Positions 17,754 to 25,541 of a stretch of DNA of 64,000 nucleotides are shown piece by piece. The position numbers were made by a program, and so were the translations under genes. This DNA is from Pseudoalteromonas haloplanktis ATCC 14393 (GTDB taxonomy: Bacteria; Pseudomonadota; Gammaproteobacteria; Enterobacterales; Alteromonadaceae). Position 1 is the stretch's first letter; each line of letters opens with the position of its first letter. The notes under the pieces are model-generated. The model was not told the DNA's origin, did no database searches, and saw nothing but the letters and a program-made list of their open reading frames with translations. Location of the stretch: contig NZ_AHCA01000007.1 of NCBI RefSeq assembly GCF_000238355.1, positions 62,001-126,000 of the forward strand. The letters are read 5' to 3'.

Positions 17754-18970
17754 CGTCGGCTATTACTATTTAATGAAACCATGTGTAGCCATGACTGCGC
17801 CCAGCGAATAAATTCAGTTTTTCCCTTTGGACGACTGATCAAAAACCCCTGCATGACGATATGCTCTTTAAAGCGATCTAAGTATTCTAATTCTTCAACA
17901 CGCTCAATGCCTTCGGCTACAATCTTTAAGTCATCTTGAATGGCAATATTTACTAAACTACCAACTATCACTTGCGAAAATAGATCGCTTTCAATATTAC
18001 TTATCAAAGTGCGGTCTATTTTCACTTCAGTAAATGGCAACGTTTTTAGCTGCTGTATATTGGTAAAGCCGGTGCCAAAATCATCTAGCGAAATACCAAA
18101 ACCGCGCATTCGTAAGCGGTTTAATGTTTCTAATTGTGCAGAACTGGATAACGCATGTTGTTCGGTGATCTCTAGAATAATTTCGCTTGGGGTCAGTTGA
18201 TTGAGTTGTAAAATGAGTGCCAATTTATCAGGGCAGCTTAAATCTTCTAATTGGTATGGCGATAAGTTAAAAGCGAGCTTAAGTTTATAGCCTAAACGAG
18301 CCTTTATTTCTGAAAAATCCCCTGTGGCTTTTTCAAATAATTGAAAGGTGATCAGGTTAATCAAATCTAAATCTTCAGCAACACAAATAAATCGCTCGGG
18401 TAAAACAAGTGCACCCTGTTCGGCTGTCACAATTCGAGCTAATACTTCAACGCTATCAACCTTATTATTAGCACGGTTTACTTTTGGTTGATAAAACGGG
18501 GTGATTTCATTATGGCTGATTGCATGTAATAGTTGCGCTTCAGAAATCGGTTCGTTGGTTTTTTCAGTGTGACAGGTTAAGTATTCTAATTTCTTCAGCA
18601 AAGTATAAACTTGGTTAAGCTGTACTGGTTTGGCAATATTGCCAATTAAGTGCACGTTGTTTTTACGTGCTAAGTCAGCGGCTAAATCAATTATCTTCGA
18701 ATTCATTTCTGAAATAATAACAACGGCGCCAGGAAATTGGATTTCTCCAAGATGGCGAATAAGTTCCATACCATCCATATCTGGCATATTAAGATCAGTA
18801 AAGATGGCATCAAAAAAGAGTGGTTGTTCATTTACCTTATTGAGCGCATCTTGCGCGTCTAAGCAGGTGGTCACATGAGGTACATCAAGCTCATTTAAAA
18901 TAGCTTGCATAACGACCAAAATCGCTTTTGAATCATCAACAACGAGAATGCTACGTGCTGTTTTTGTCAT
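17750..18970 (-). CDS. Response regulator with EAL domain (c-di-GMP phosphodiesterase candidate)
   Basis: 406 residues. The receiver (about 5-130) has VDDS, phospho-acceptor Asp59 (FTDLNMPDMDG) and conserved Lys (GNIAKPVQ). The EAL domain (about 150-395) begins FYQPKV with the signature as EVLAR, and keeps NLSPYQL, LEITEQ, DDFGTG, EVKIDRTLI, VAEGIE and QGFLISRP. The metal- and substrate-binding acidic residues therefore look intact, so hydrolysis of c-di-GMP is likely. No kinase is adjacent. Confidence 0.88.
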   Translation of the reverse strand: MTKTARSILVVDDSKAILVVMQAILNELDVPHVTTCLDAQDALNKVNEQPLFFDAIFTDLNMPDMDGMELIRHLGEIQFPGAVVIISEMNSKIIDLAADLARKNNVHLIGNIAKPVQLNQVYTLLKKLEYLTCHTEKTNEPISEAQLLHAISHNEITPFYQPKVNRANNKVDSVEVLARIVTAEQGALVLPERFICVAEDLDLINLITFQLFEKATGDFSEIKARLGYKLKLAFNLSPYQLEDLSCPDKLALILQLNQLTPSEIILEITEQHALSSSAQLETLNRLRMRGFGISLDDFGTGFTNIQQLKTLPFTEVKIDRTLISNIESDLFSQVIVGSLVNIAIQDDLKIVAEGIERVEELEYLDRFKEHIVMQGFLISRPKGKTEFIRWAQSWLHMVSLNSNSRR

Positions 18971-19118
18971 TTCTATTCCCTGAAATAAAACATATTGGTA
19001 GCTTAAAAGTAGTAGGTAAACCGTAAAATGTCAGCTTTATAACTGAAAATTTATTCCATAATCTCGTTAAAAAAATAGGTATACTAACGGTATAATTTTT
19101 AAGGTTTAAAGTAATATC

Positions 19119-20132
19119 ATGCAAATACAGCTGACCCTCGCCGATCAACAATTTAGTTTAGTGCTTGCTGGGCGACAAATAATAAAAATTTTTCAGCAAC
19201 AACAAGCGATTGGCTTTGATAACCCCAGAGAAAACTATTTTGAATTTAAGCTAGACGATCAAGTGATTGGCCTAGACACCAGCGCTGTTGTTGAACAAAA
19301 ACTATCGCTTTATATTAATCATCAGTTTGTGCAACAACTCACCTTACCGCCAATTGAAAAAACCAAACCAAAGCAAGGGTTACTCGGATTATTTGCTTTA
19401 GGTTTTAAGATTTTTAAAAGTGCCAAAGTAGTTAAAGTGGCGTTGGCTGGTGCCTCTGTGGCCGGTTATGCGTGGTTGTTCACCTTTGAATTCGCCTTGA
19501 TGCTGATTGCCTGTTTAGTGATCCACGAATATGGCCATGTTAGAGCGATGCAATATTTTGGTATTAAAACCAAAGGCATTTATTTGATCCCGTTCGTTGG
19601 CGGCCTTGCGGTGAGCGACGATAAAATTACCACTCGCTGGCAAGATGTAGTGATATCTTTAATGGGGCCCGCGTTTGGTTTGATCACCTCTGTACTGGGA
19701 GTTGTGCTTTATTACGCCACCGAGATGGAAATCTTCGCAGGCGTTGCGGTGCTCAGCGCATTACTTAACTTATTTAACTTATTGCCCATCTTACCGCTCG
19801 ACGGTGGTCATGTCCTAAAGAGCATCAGCTTTTCAATGCGCTCTTGGATTGGATTAAGCATATGTATCTTAGGTGTATTATTTGGTTTATGGCTTAGCTA
19901 CACCTTTGGTTTAATGCTATTAGTGTTTTTCTTATTTATTGGCGCATTGGAAATTGCCTTTGAATGGCGCGGCCGTCATTATTCGCATTTGTTACCACTG
20001 GACAAATACGGCCAAGGCTTTTCAGCGGTAATGTATGCACTCGTGGTTGCAGGGCACGTCGCGGTGATGATGCATTTTGCCGACTCTGAAAATGCAATTT
20101 TAAGCTTACCGATGAAAATTTTATCGAGTTAG
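19119..20132 (+). CDS. M50-family (site-2 protease type) intramembrane metalloprotease
   Basis: 337 residues. The zinc site is HEYGH (136-140), and the third ligand lies in LPILPLDGGH (Asp228), separated by membrane helices as in site-2 proteases. About six membrane segments run from residue 105 to 330. The first about 100 residues are a soluble region rich in beta strand with no PDZ or CBS domain that I can recognise. Its substrate is unknown; no anti-sigma factor or spore-type gene is adjacent. The start ATG at 19119 is preceded by AAGG about 14 nt upstream. Confidence 0.85.
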   Translation: MQIQLTLADQQFSLVLAGRQIIKIFQQQQAIGFDNPRENYFEFKLDDQVIGLDTSAVVEQKLSLYINHQFVQQLTLPPIEKTKPKQGLLGLFALGFKIFKSAKVVKVALAGASVAGYAWLFTFEFALMLIACLVIHEYGHVRAMQYFGIKTKGIYLIPFVGGLAVSDDKITTRWQDVVISLMGPAFGLITSVLGVVLYYATEMEIFAGVAVLSALLNLFNLLPILPLDGGHVLKSISFSMRSWIGLSICILGVLFGLWLSYTFGLMLLVFFLFIGALEIAFEWRGRHYSHLLPLDKYGQGFSAVMYALVVAGHVAVMMHFADSENAILSLPMKILSS

Positions 20133-20187
20133 CCTTTGCTGACTTCTATAGATGTCATCTATGTAAATAACTTTATGAGTTTTATGT

Positions 20188-20463
20188 TTATTTTTGTTGT
20201 GCTAAGCCGGTATCAACCATAATCGCCATGATCCCGGCATAAAACGGGAACTGGATAATAATCTCCCAGCACCGCTGGAGACTGCTTGCTGCAAGCTATT
20301 AAGTAAATTGTACGGTGTTTGATGCAGTAAAGTCGCAGAAAATAAAAGCAATGCAATTACGCTATTTAAATTAAGTGAGTCGTCCTTAAAAATAAAAGTG
20401 ATGTATTTTTTATTATGTGTGTCATGCCAATTAATGACGCAAGCAGGTAATTGGCAAATGAGC
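20188..20463 (-). pseudogene. Fragment of an AtoE-type short-chain fatty acid transporter, frameshifted and truncated at both ends
   Basis: Translating the minus strand from about 20463 gives NYLLASLIGMTHNKKY, then NLNSVIALLLFSATLLHQTP and LQQAVSSGAG. A frame change at about 20262-20270 leads into WEIIIQFPFYAGIMAIM, then VDTGLAQQK and a stop at 20188-20190. The order and motifs follow the C-terminal half of E. coli AtoE (INTVNLMF, LLLHKTP, ILVQFPFYAGI, MMEHSGL). The N-terminal two thirds and the last about 100 residues are missing, so this is a decayed remnant, not a working transporter. It fills the gap between the M50 gene and cheV. Confidence 0.82.
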
Positions 20464-20466
20464 GCG

Positions 20467-21417
20467 CTATTTTTGTTGCTCGAGTACTGTTTTTAAACGT
20501 GCTTGTACTTCTTCAACCAGCAAGTCTGGCTGGAATTTAGATAAAAACGCATTACAGCCCACCTTTTCGACCATGGCTTGGTTAAAGCTACCGCTGAGGG
20601 AAGTGTTAAGCACCACATGTAGGTTCTTTAAGCGATTATCGTTGCGGATCTCATACGTAAGACGGTAACCATCCATTGCGGGCATTTCAGCATCGGTGAT
20701 CACCATAAGTAATTCTTTTTCTACATCCATACCTTTATCAGCCCACGCTTTTAACATATTCAGGGCTTCAAGGCCATTGCTGGCAGGGATGATCTCAATA
20801 CCTAGCTGAGTCAGTGTATCACTGACTTGTTTGCGTGCTGTAGGTGAGTCATCGGCGTGGAGAATTTTTCGTCCAACAAACTCACTGACAATACTTTTAT
20901 CCAATATTTCATCAGATATTTGTACTTCGTATTCAATAATTTCAGCCAGTACTTTTTCTACATCTATAATTTCGACCAATTGTTCTTGGCCTTCACGCTG
21001 AATTTTGGTCAGTGCTGTAAGGTAATGGTTTTTACCGACAGAAGTTGGCGGGGGCATAATATCAGACCAAGTCATATTAATGATTTGATCCACTTTACCG
21101 ATTAGAAAACCTTGTACCGTGCGGTTATATTCAGTGATCACTAAATTACTGTCTTCGATGTGGCGTGCCGCTGGCATACAAATCGCCTGACGTAAATCAA
21201 TCACCGGAATTGATTCGCCACGAATGTTAGCAACGCCTGATATTTTTGGGTGGGCGTGAGGAATAATATTTAAGTGAGGTAGTTTAACGACCTCTTTTAC
21301 CTTAAATACGTTAAGGGCAAATAGGTGTCGGCTGTGCAAATAAAATAGCAATAACTCTAAGCGATTTTCGCCAACGAGTTGAGTTCGTTGATCAACAGTA
21401 GCTAATACACCTGACAT
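20467..21417 (-). CDS. cheV: CheV chemotaxis coupling protein (CheW-receiver)
   Basis: 316 residues. The CheW-like domain (about 15-160; VKEVVKLPHLN, ANIRGESIPVIDL) couples chemoreceptors to CheA. The receiver (about 183-310) has the acidic pair HADDSP, phospho-acceptor Asp242 (TDAEMPAMDG) and a conserved Lys near SKF. CheV is thought to aid adaptation or bypass CheW. It is a lone chemotaxis gene here. The stop codon abuts the transporter remnant, so any original downstream gene has decayed. Confidence 0.93.
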   Translation of the reverse strand: MSGVLATVDQRTQLVGENRLELLLFYLHSRHLFALNVFKVKEVVKLPHLNIIPHAHPKISGVANIRGESIPVIDLRQAICMPAARHIEDSNLVITEYNRTVQGFLIGKVDQIINMTWSDIMPPPTSVGKNHYLTALTKIQREGQEQLVEIIDVEKVLAEIIEYEVQISDEILDKSIVSEFVGRKILHADDSPTARKQVSDTLTQLGIEIIPASNGLEALNMLKAWADKGMDVEKELLMVITDAEMPAMDGYRLTYEIRNDNRLKNLHVVLNTSLSGSFNQAMVEKVGCNAFLSKFQPDLLVEEVQARLKTVLEQQK

Positions 21418-21547
21418 AACACACCCGACTATCTAATTAATGATTTCAGTATAGCTTACACTGTTCTGCATTAAAAAAGCAGCCTAGAAAATAATCTCTA
21501 AACATTGTCATCAATATCGCATTGCAGTAACTTAGCGAGTAGATAAG

Positions 21548-22636
21548 TTGGAACAATTAAGTGGTGGTATGCCTTTTATATTTAAACGATTATTTTTACT
21601 GGTCAGAAGCCATATTGATCAGGTCAGCTGGCAGGCCGTTGCAATTGCAACATTGCTACACATGCTTTTGATTTGGTTACTTTTAGGTTTGGCTGGTGAA
21701 ACCGCATTAAGCCCCGTTAGTACCTTCGTTTACTACTATATAGTAACTACCTCAACGGTAGGCTACGGTGACTTTAGTGCTAGTACCGATTTAGGGCGGT
21801 GGATAGTAGCCATACTGCAAATCCCATTTGGTTTAGCTTTATTTGGTGTTCTGTTAGGTAAAACAGGGCAAACAGTTACTTATTTAATTAGGCGCGCTAT
21901 GACTGGTGATAAAAGTTTTTCGCATTTCAACAATCACATTATTATTTTTGGCTGGCATCAAACTCGTACCAAGAAAATGATTGATTATATTTTGGCTGAT
22001 CAAAAGCGTACTGATAGGCGTATTTTGTTGGCAGTAACAGAGCAAATGGAGCACCCATTTTTAACTAACGCGCATGTTGATTTTGTGCGTTTATCAAGTT
22101 TTACCGACTGTGAACAACTTGAACGTGTGGCTATAAAGCAAGCAGATAAAATTATTATTGATGGTCAAGATGATGATCAAACATTTACCACTGCGCTGCG
22201 GATCAGCAAGTTAGTTAAAGATGAGTGCCATATTAGTGCTCACTTTAACGATGAAAGCAAAGTCGAAATGCTGCTCGAACATTGCCGTAATGTAGAATGC
22301 TCAAGCGCCAAATCAGCAGAGATATTGGTGCGCTCAATGCAAGATCCTGGTTCAAGTCGGGTGCAAGAGGAGTTGCTTTCAACCCTACATGGCGATACTC
22401 AGTTTAGCTTAGTGATCCCCGCTGATTTGGCAGAAATGGAGTTTGGTAAATTATTTCACCACTTTAAACACGACCACGACGCTATTTTACTTGGCGTTGC
22501 ACATAACCTCAGTGCTCAAAATATGGATTTAAACCCGCCGCTTAATTACCCTGTTAACAGTGGTGATATTTTACATTATATCGCTGTCGATCGCGTATTG
22601 AGCAATGAGGTTGATTGGCGGAGATTAGCTAAGTAA
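21548..22636 (+). CDS. Potassium channel family protein with cytoplasmic TrkA-N/RCK domain
   Basis: 362 residues. Two membrane segments (about 28-50 and 83-105) flank a pore loop with the selectivity filter TVGYGD (Thr70-Asp75). A TrkA-N nucleotide-binding domain (about 130-250; HIIIFGWHQTR) follows, then a C-terminal ligand-type domain. The plan is that of MthK/Kch-type K+ channels. The glycine motif GWHQTR departs from the usual GxGxxG. The start is uncertain: TTG at 21548 or ATG at 21569, both with weak Shine-Dalgarno. The stop overlaps the ATG of a mini membrane protein by one base. Confidence 0.88.
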   Translation: MEQLSGGMPFIFKRLFLLVRSHIDQVSWQAVAIATLLHMLLIWLLLGLAGETALSPVSTFVYYYIVTTSTVGYGDFSASTDLGRWIVAILQIPFGLALFGVLLGKTGQTVTYLIRRAMTGDKSFSHFNNHIIIFGWHQTRTKKMIDYILADQKRTDRRILLAVTEQMEHPFLTNAHVDFVRLSSFTDCEQLERVAIKQADKIIIDGQDDDQTFTTALRISKLVKDECHISAHFNDESKVEMLLEHCRNVECSSAKSAEILVRSMQDPGSSRVQEELLSTLHGDTQFSLVIPADLAEMEFGKLFHHFKHDHDAILLGVAHNLSAQNMDLNPPLNYPVNSGDILHYIAVDRVLSNEVDWRRLAK

Positions 22637-22848
22637 TGAGTGAAATTGCGTTTTTAATTTTAATTTTGAGTGCTTATATTTTACCTGTAGTGATTGTGCT
22701 CAATAGTAAGCGCACTAAAGGCCATGAAAAAAATGGTTGGTTAATCGGTATTATTTTCTTTTCGTGGCTCGCGCTGCTAATGTATTTTGCTATCGTGCCT
22801 AAGCATGGCCATAAAAATAAACATACTAAGAAAAAAGTGAAAGGTTAA
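22636..22848 (+). CDS. Small membrane protein coupled to the K+ channel gene
   Basis: 70 residues with two membrane segments (about 3-23 and 35-55), a short charged loop (NSKRTKGHEKN) and a Lys/His-rich tail (KHGHKNKHTKKKVKG). The ATG shares its A with the TAA stop of the channel gene, which implies translational coupling. I do not recognise the family; a channel-associated subunit is possible by context only. A palindromic repeat and a strong terminator follow. Confidence 0.72.
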   Translation: MSEIAFLILILSAYILPVVIVLNSKRTKGHEKNGWLIGIIFFSWLALLMYFAIVPKHGHKNKHTKKKVKG

Positions 22849-22940
22849 TACCAATCGACTTAAATATTTAACCATTCTAGCGAGCTAAATAAAGCGTTAA
22901 CTGCGCTATAAATGGTCAGTAACTTAACACGATTGGTATA
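22846..22940. repeat. Palindromic intergenic element with TAATACCAATCG ends
   Basis: TAATACCAATCG (22846-22857) and CGATTGGTATA (22930-22940) are inverted ends (11 bp perfect). Inside, AACCATT pairs with AATGGT and AGCG with CGCT, so the whole 95 bp can fold as one long interrupted stem. No coding capacity. Ends of this kind (ATACCAAT ... ATTGGTAT) are common in repeats of Alteromonadales and relatives; that is from general knowledge. It starts within the stop codon of the small membrane protein gene. Confidence 0.7.
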
Positions 22941-22950
22941 GATAAATTTA

Positions 22951-22986
22951 AAGCCGATTACTATAACAAAATCGGCTTTTTATTTT
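22951..22986 (+). terminator. Rho-independent terminator after the K+ channel operon
   Basis: AAGCCGAT (22951-22958) pairs with ATCGGCTT (22971-22978), followed by TTTTATTTT. It lies between convergent genes and mainly serves the plus strand. Confidence 0.85.
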
Positions 22987-22998
22987 GTACTGCTAGCT

Positions 22999-24030
22999 TT
23001 ACTTTAATTGCTTTAGTTTATGTTCTACTAACGGATCATCAGGGGCAAGTTGCTGAGCAACTTCAAGTAGCTGTATCGCATCTTTTGGATGTTGCTCTTG
23101 GTGTTTAAGTGCCACATCAATCAAGGGTTGAATATCAATATTTGCTTGATGTTCTTGTACGTGAGCGTGCTTTTCATCAATGAGTATATTGTGTGCTTTA
23201 CTAAGTAAATCTAGGCGATGTGGAGAGCTCTTATTGGCTCTATTGAGTCGTTTATAATAATCCTCTTTAAAGCGTAGGGTTTTGGTTTGTAATCTAAATT
23301 GAGCAATGTCGATCTGTTGATCACGAATAAAATCAACGGCGACTTGTTTGTAAAAACCAAATTTACTCAGGTAAGTTGCATGAGTACCATGACCCATACC
23401 AAATACGCGTAAATGAGTCAGCTGCGAATAACGCTTAGCGTGCATGCGGTCAATACGATTGGTGGGATCATAAATGATATGGCCTTTAGCGTTACCTAAA
23501 TCGAGATCGTGGTAATCTTGCTCCCAGTCGAATTGTTGCGCAATATCGGTACTTGAGCGGTCATCCCAAGGAGCAAGCGCTTTATTTTTTGTACTAACAG
23601 GATGAAATAATAGTACCTTATCTAGCTTTAGCAAATTAGCGAAGGCACCTACTGCAAAGCCACCTCGACTTAAACCATAGCCTAACCGCTCGTTAAATGG
23701 TGTGATCAAAGGAGCTAGTTGTTCGAGAAAAAACAGTAAATTACGGTGTCTAAACCAATTGCTTATTCCTAAGTGCTGAAATGCAATTACGTTAACCTGT
23801 TGTTTTTGCGCTAGCTGAAATCCCCAAGGGCTAAATTCATCATTAAGATCGTGCTCTTGGTAATTAGTACCCGCAGGGGAGAAAGTGAATAATAAAGGCT
23901 TATTAATATCAATAAAGTGGTATTTAACAAATACATCGCCAAGTAGGTCGCCCCCAGACATTGGTAATCTGGTTTGTTGTTCATCGTGAGAAAGCGTTAA
24001 CCACTCATCTAACCAATACAGTAACTTCAT
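22999..24030 (-). CDS. Putative alpha/beta-hydrolase-fold protein with C-terminal helical/TPR-like tail
   Basis: 343 residues from the ATG at 24030, which has a near-perfect Shine-Dalgarno (TTGGAGGAAGA) just upstream; an in-frame GTG/ATG start at 24045 would destroy that spacing. Residues about 45-230 look like an alpha/beta hydrolase: LLFTFSPAGTNY, then a nucleophile-elbow motif GYGLSRGG (G-x-S-x-G) and a late MGHGTHATYL that could supply the His. The C-terminal about 60 residues (QLLEVAQQLAPDDPLVEHKL) resemble a single TPR hairpin. No signal peptide. I do not know the substrate; similar proteins occur near surface-polysaccharide genes, but none are here. Confidence 0.75.
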   Translation of the reverse strand: MKLLYWLDEWLTLSHDEQQTRLPMSGGDLLGDVFVKYHFIDINKPLLFTFSPAGTNYQEHDLNDEFSPWGFQLAQKQQVNVIAFQHLGISNWFRHRNLLFFLEQLAPLITPFNERLGYGLSRGGFAVGAFANLLKLDKVLLFHPVSTKNKALAPWDDRSSTDIAQQFDWEQDYHDLDLGNAKGHIIYDPTNRIDRMHAKRYSQLTHLRVFGMGHGTHATYLSKFGFYKQVAVDFIRDQQIDIAQFRLQTKTLRFKEDYYKRLNRANKSSPHRLDLLSKAHNILIDEKHAHVQEHQANIDIQPLIDVALKHQEQHPKDAIQLLEVAQQLAPDDPLVEHKLKQLK

Positions 24031-24147
24031 TCTTCCTCCAACCACATTAAGGCGCCGATCTTAGCAAATTTGCTTAAATAATAAAAATGCGATTTTTTGG
24101 AATGAGTTGGCACTAGTAAGCAAAAGCATGAGTAATGATTCAATAGT

Positions 24148-24606
24148 TTAGTTAGCCATGCTGATAATTTCACTCCAATCGGACTGGCTCACAGGCATAA
24201 TCGAGAGCCGCCCCCCTTTTTTCAATGCGATCTCAGTAATAGCATTATTTTCCTTAATCGCTTTTAGACTGACTAATTTATTAAGGTGTTGTTTGTATGT
24301 TACGTCAACCACAAACCAACGCGGTTTTTCGGCTGTCGCTTTTGCATCATAATAGTCACTTTTTAAATCAAACTGGCTAGGATCGGGATAAGCATCACGT
24401 GTCACGGTTGCAATACCAGCTACACCCACTTGTTTGCAGCTGGAGTGATAAATCATCACCAAGTCACCTTCTTTCACTTCGTCACGCATAAAGTTGCGTG
24501 CTTGATAGTTACGTACGCCTTCCCAAATAGTGGTTTGATTTGCTGCGTGCTTTAAATCGTCGATTGAAAAAGCGTCAGGTTCTGTCTTAAATAGCCAATA
24601 TGCCAT
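24148..24606 (-). CDS. EVE domain protein (possible modified-base binder)
   Basis: 152 residues, entirely one EVE (PUA-like) domain: MAYWLFKTEPDAFSIDDL at the start, WEGVRNYQARNFMRD, GDLVMIYHSS and a closing LSIMPVSQSDW. These match the thymocyte nuclear protein 1 / YcnI-like bacterial family. EVE domains bind modified bases in DNA or RNA; the small stand-alone versions are widespread housekeeping proteins of uncertain role. It is divergent from tesB. No restriction gene is nearby, so a defence role is not indicated. Confidence 0.9.
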   Translation of the reverse strand: MAYWLFKTEPDAFSIDDLKHAANQTTIWEGVRNYQARNFMRDEVKEGDLVMIYHSSCKQVGVAGIATVTRDAYPDPSQFDLKSDYYDAKATAEKPRWFVVDVTYKQHLNKLVSLKAIKENNAITEIALKKGGRLSIMPVSQSDWSEIISMAN

Positions 24607-24683
24607 AGCGGGTTTCCTAGCAAAGATTTACTTCCCTCTAGTGTATAGTATTATTAACTTATCTGGGATTGAAGAGTAATAAA

Positions 24684-25541
24684 ATGAGCCAAGTTTTAGA
24701 TGATTTACTGTCGTTATTAACATTAGAAGAAATTGAGCAAGGCTTGTATCGAGGCCAAAGCCAAGATTTGGGATTTCGTGCGGTTTTTGGTGGCCAAGTG
24801 ATGGGACAAGCCCTCTCTGCCGCCAAAGAAACTTTGCCAGAAGGGCGCATTGTACACTCATTACATTCATATTTTTTACGCCCTGGGGATGCCGCAAAAC
24901 CGATTGTTTATGATGTTGAAACGATTCGTGATGGCAAGAGCTTCAGCACGCGTCGTGTTAAAGCAATTCAGTACGGTAAGCCTATTTTTTATATGACGGC
25001 GTCATTCCAAGGACTTGAAGAGGGGTTGTCGCATCAAGCAACCATGCCGGATGTACCTGCTCCGGAAGAATTAAAATCATCGCTTGAGTTTTACCAAGCC
25101 AATGCTGAGCATATTCCTGAGGTGATCCGTAATAAGTTTATTCGTGAAGTGCCGATTGAAATGCGCCCGGTTACGTTTCATAACCCGTTTAAACCTGAGG
25201 TAATTGAACCAGTTAAACATATTTGGTTTAAAGCCAATGGTGACATGCCGGATGATCAGCGAATTCATAATTACTTATTAGCCTATGCGTCTGATTTTGA
25301 GTTTTTACCGACTGCATTACAGCCGCATGGTGTGTCGTTTATGCAACCTAATATGCAAGTGGCGACCATTGATCATGCGATGTGGTTTCACCGCCCGTTT
25401 CGTCTAGATGACTGGATCTTATATAGTATTGATAGCCCGAGCGCGAGTTCGGGACGAGGTTTGGTGCGCGGCCAGTTTTTTGACCGCCAAGGCAACTTAA
25501 TTGCCTCGACGATCCAAGAGGGAGTGATGCGTCAGCGTTAA
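24684..25541 (+). CDS. tesB: Acyl-CoA thioesterase II
   Basis: 285 residues from ATG 24684, equal to E. coli TesB (about 286); a TTG 15 bp upstream is less likely, and GAAGAG precedes the ATG. It has a double hot-dog fold: [20 protein letters not shown] and [12 protein letters not shown] in the first half, and [20 protein letters not shown] (catalytic Asp region) and [19 protein letters not shown] in the second. It hydrolyses medium- and long-chain acyl-CoA in the cytoplasm. The gene is convergent with plsB and overlaps it by 4 bp; both act on acyl chains. Confidence 0.94.
   Translation: MSQVLDDLLSLLTLEEIEQGLYRGQSQDLGFRAVFGGQVMGQALSAAKETLPEGRIVHSLHSYFLRPGDAAKPIVYDVETIRDGKSFSTRRVKAIQYGKPIFYMTASFQGLEEGLSHQATMPDVPAPEELKSSLEFYQANAEHIPEVIRNKFIREVPIEMRPVTFHNPFKPEVIEPVKHIWFKANGDMPDDQRIHNYLLAYASDFEFLPTALQPHGVSFMQPNMQVATIDHAMWFHRPFRLDDWILYSIDSPSASSGRGLVRGQFFDRQGNLIASTIQEGVMRQR

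Noticed and set aside
24148..24606. EVE protein as part of a modification-dependent restriction system
   Set aside because: It is a lone EVE domain with no nuclease fused or adjacent; the neighbours are lipid-metabolism genes.
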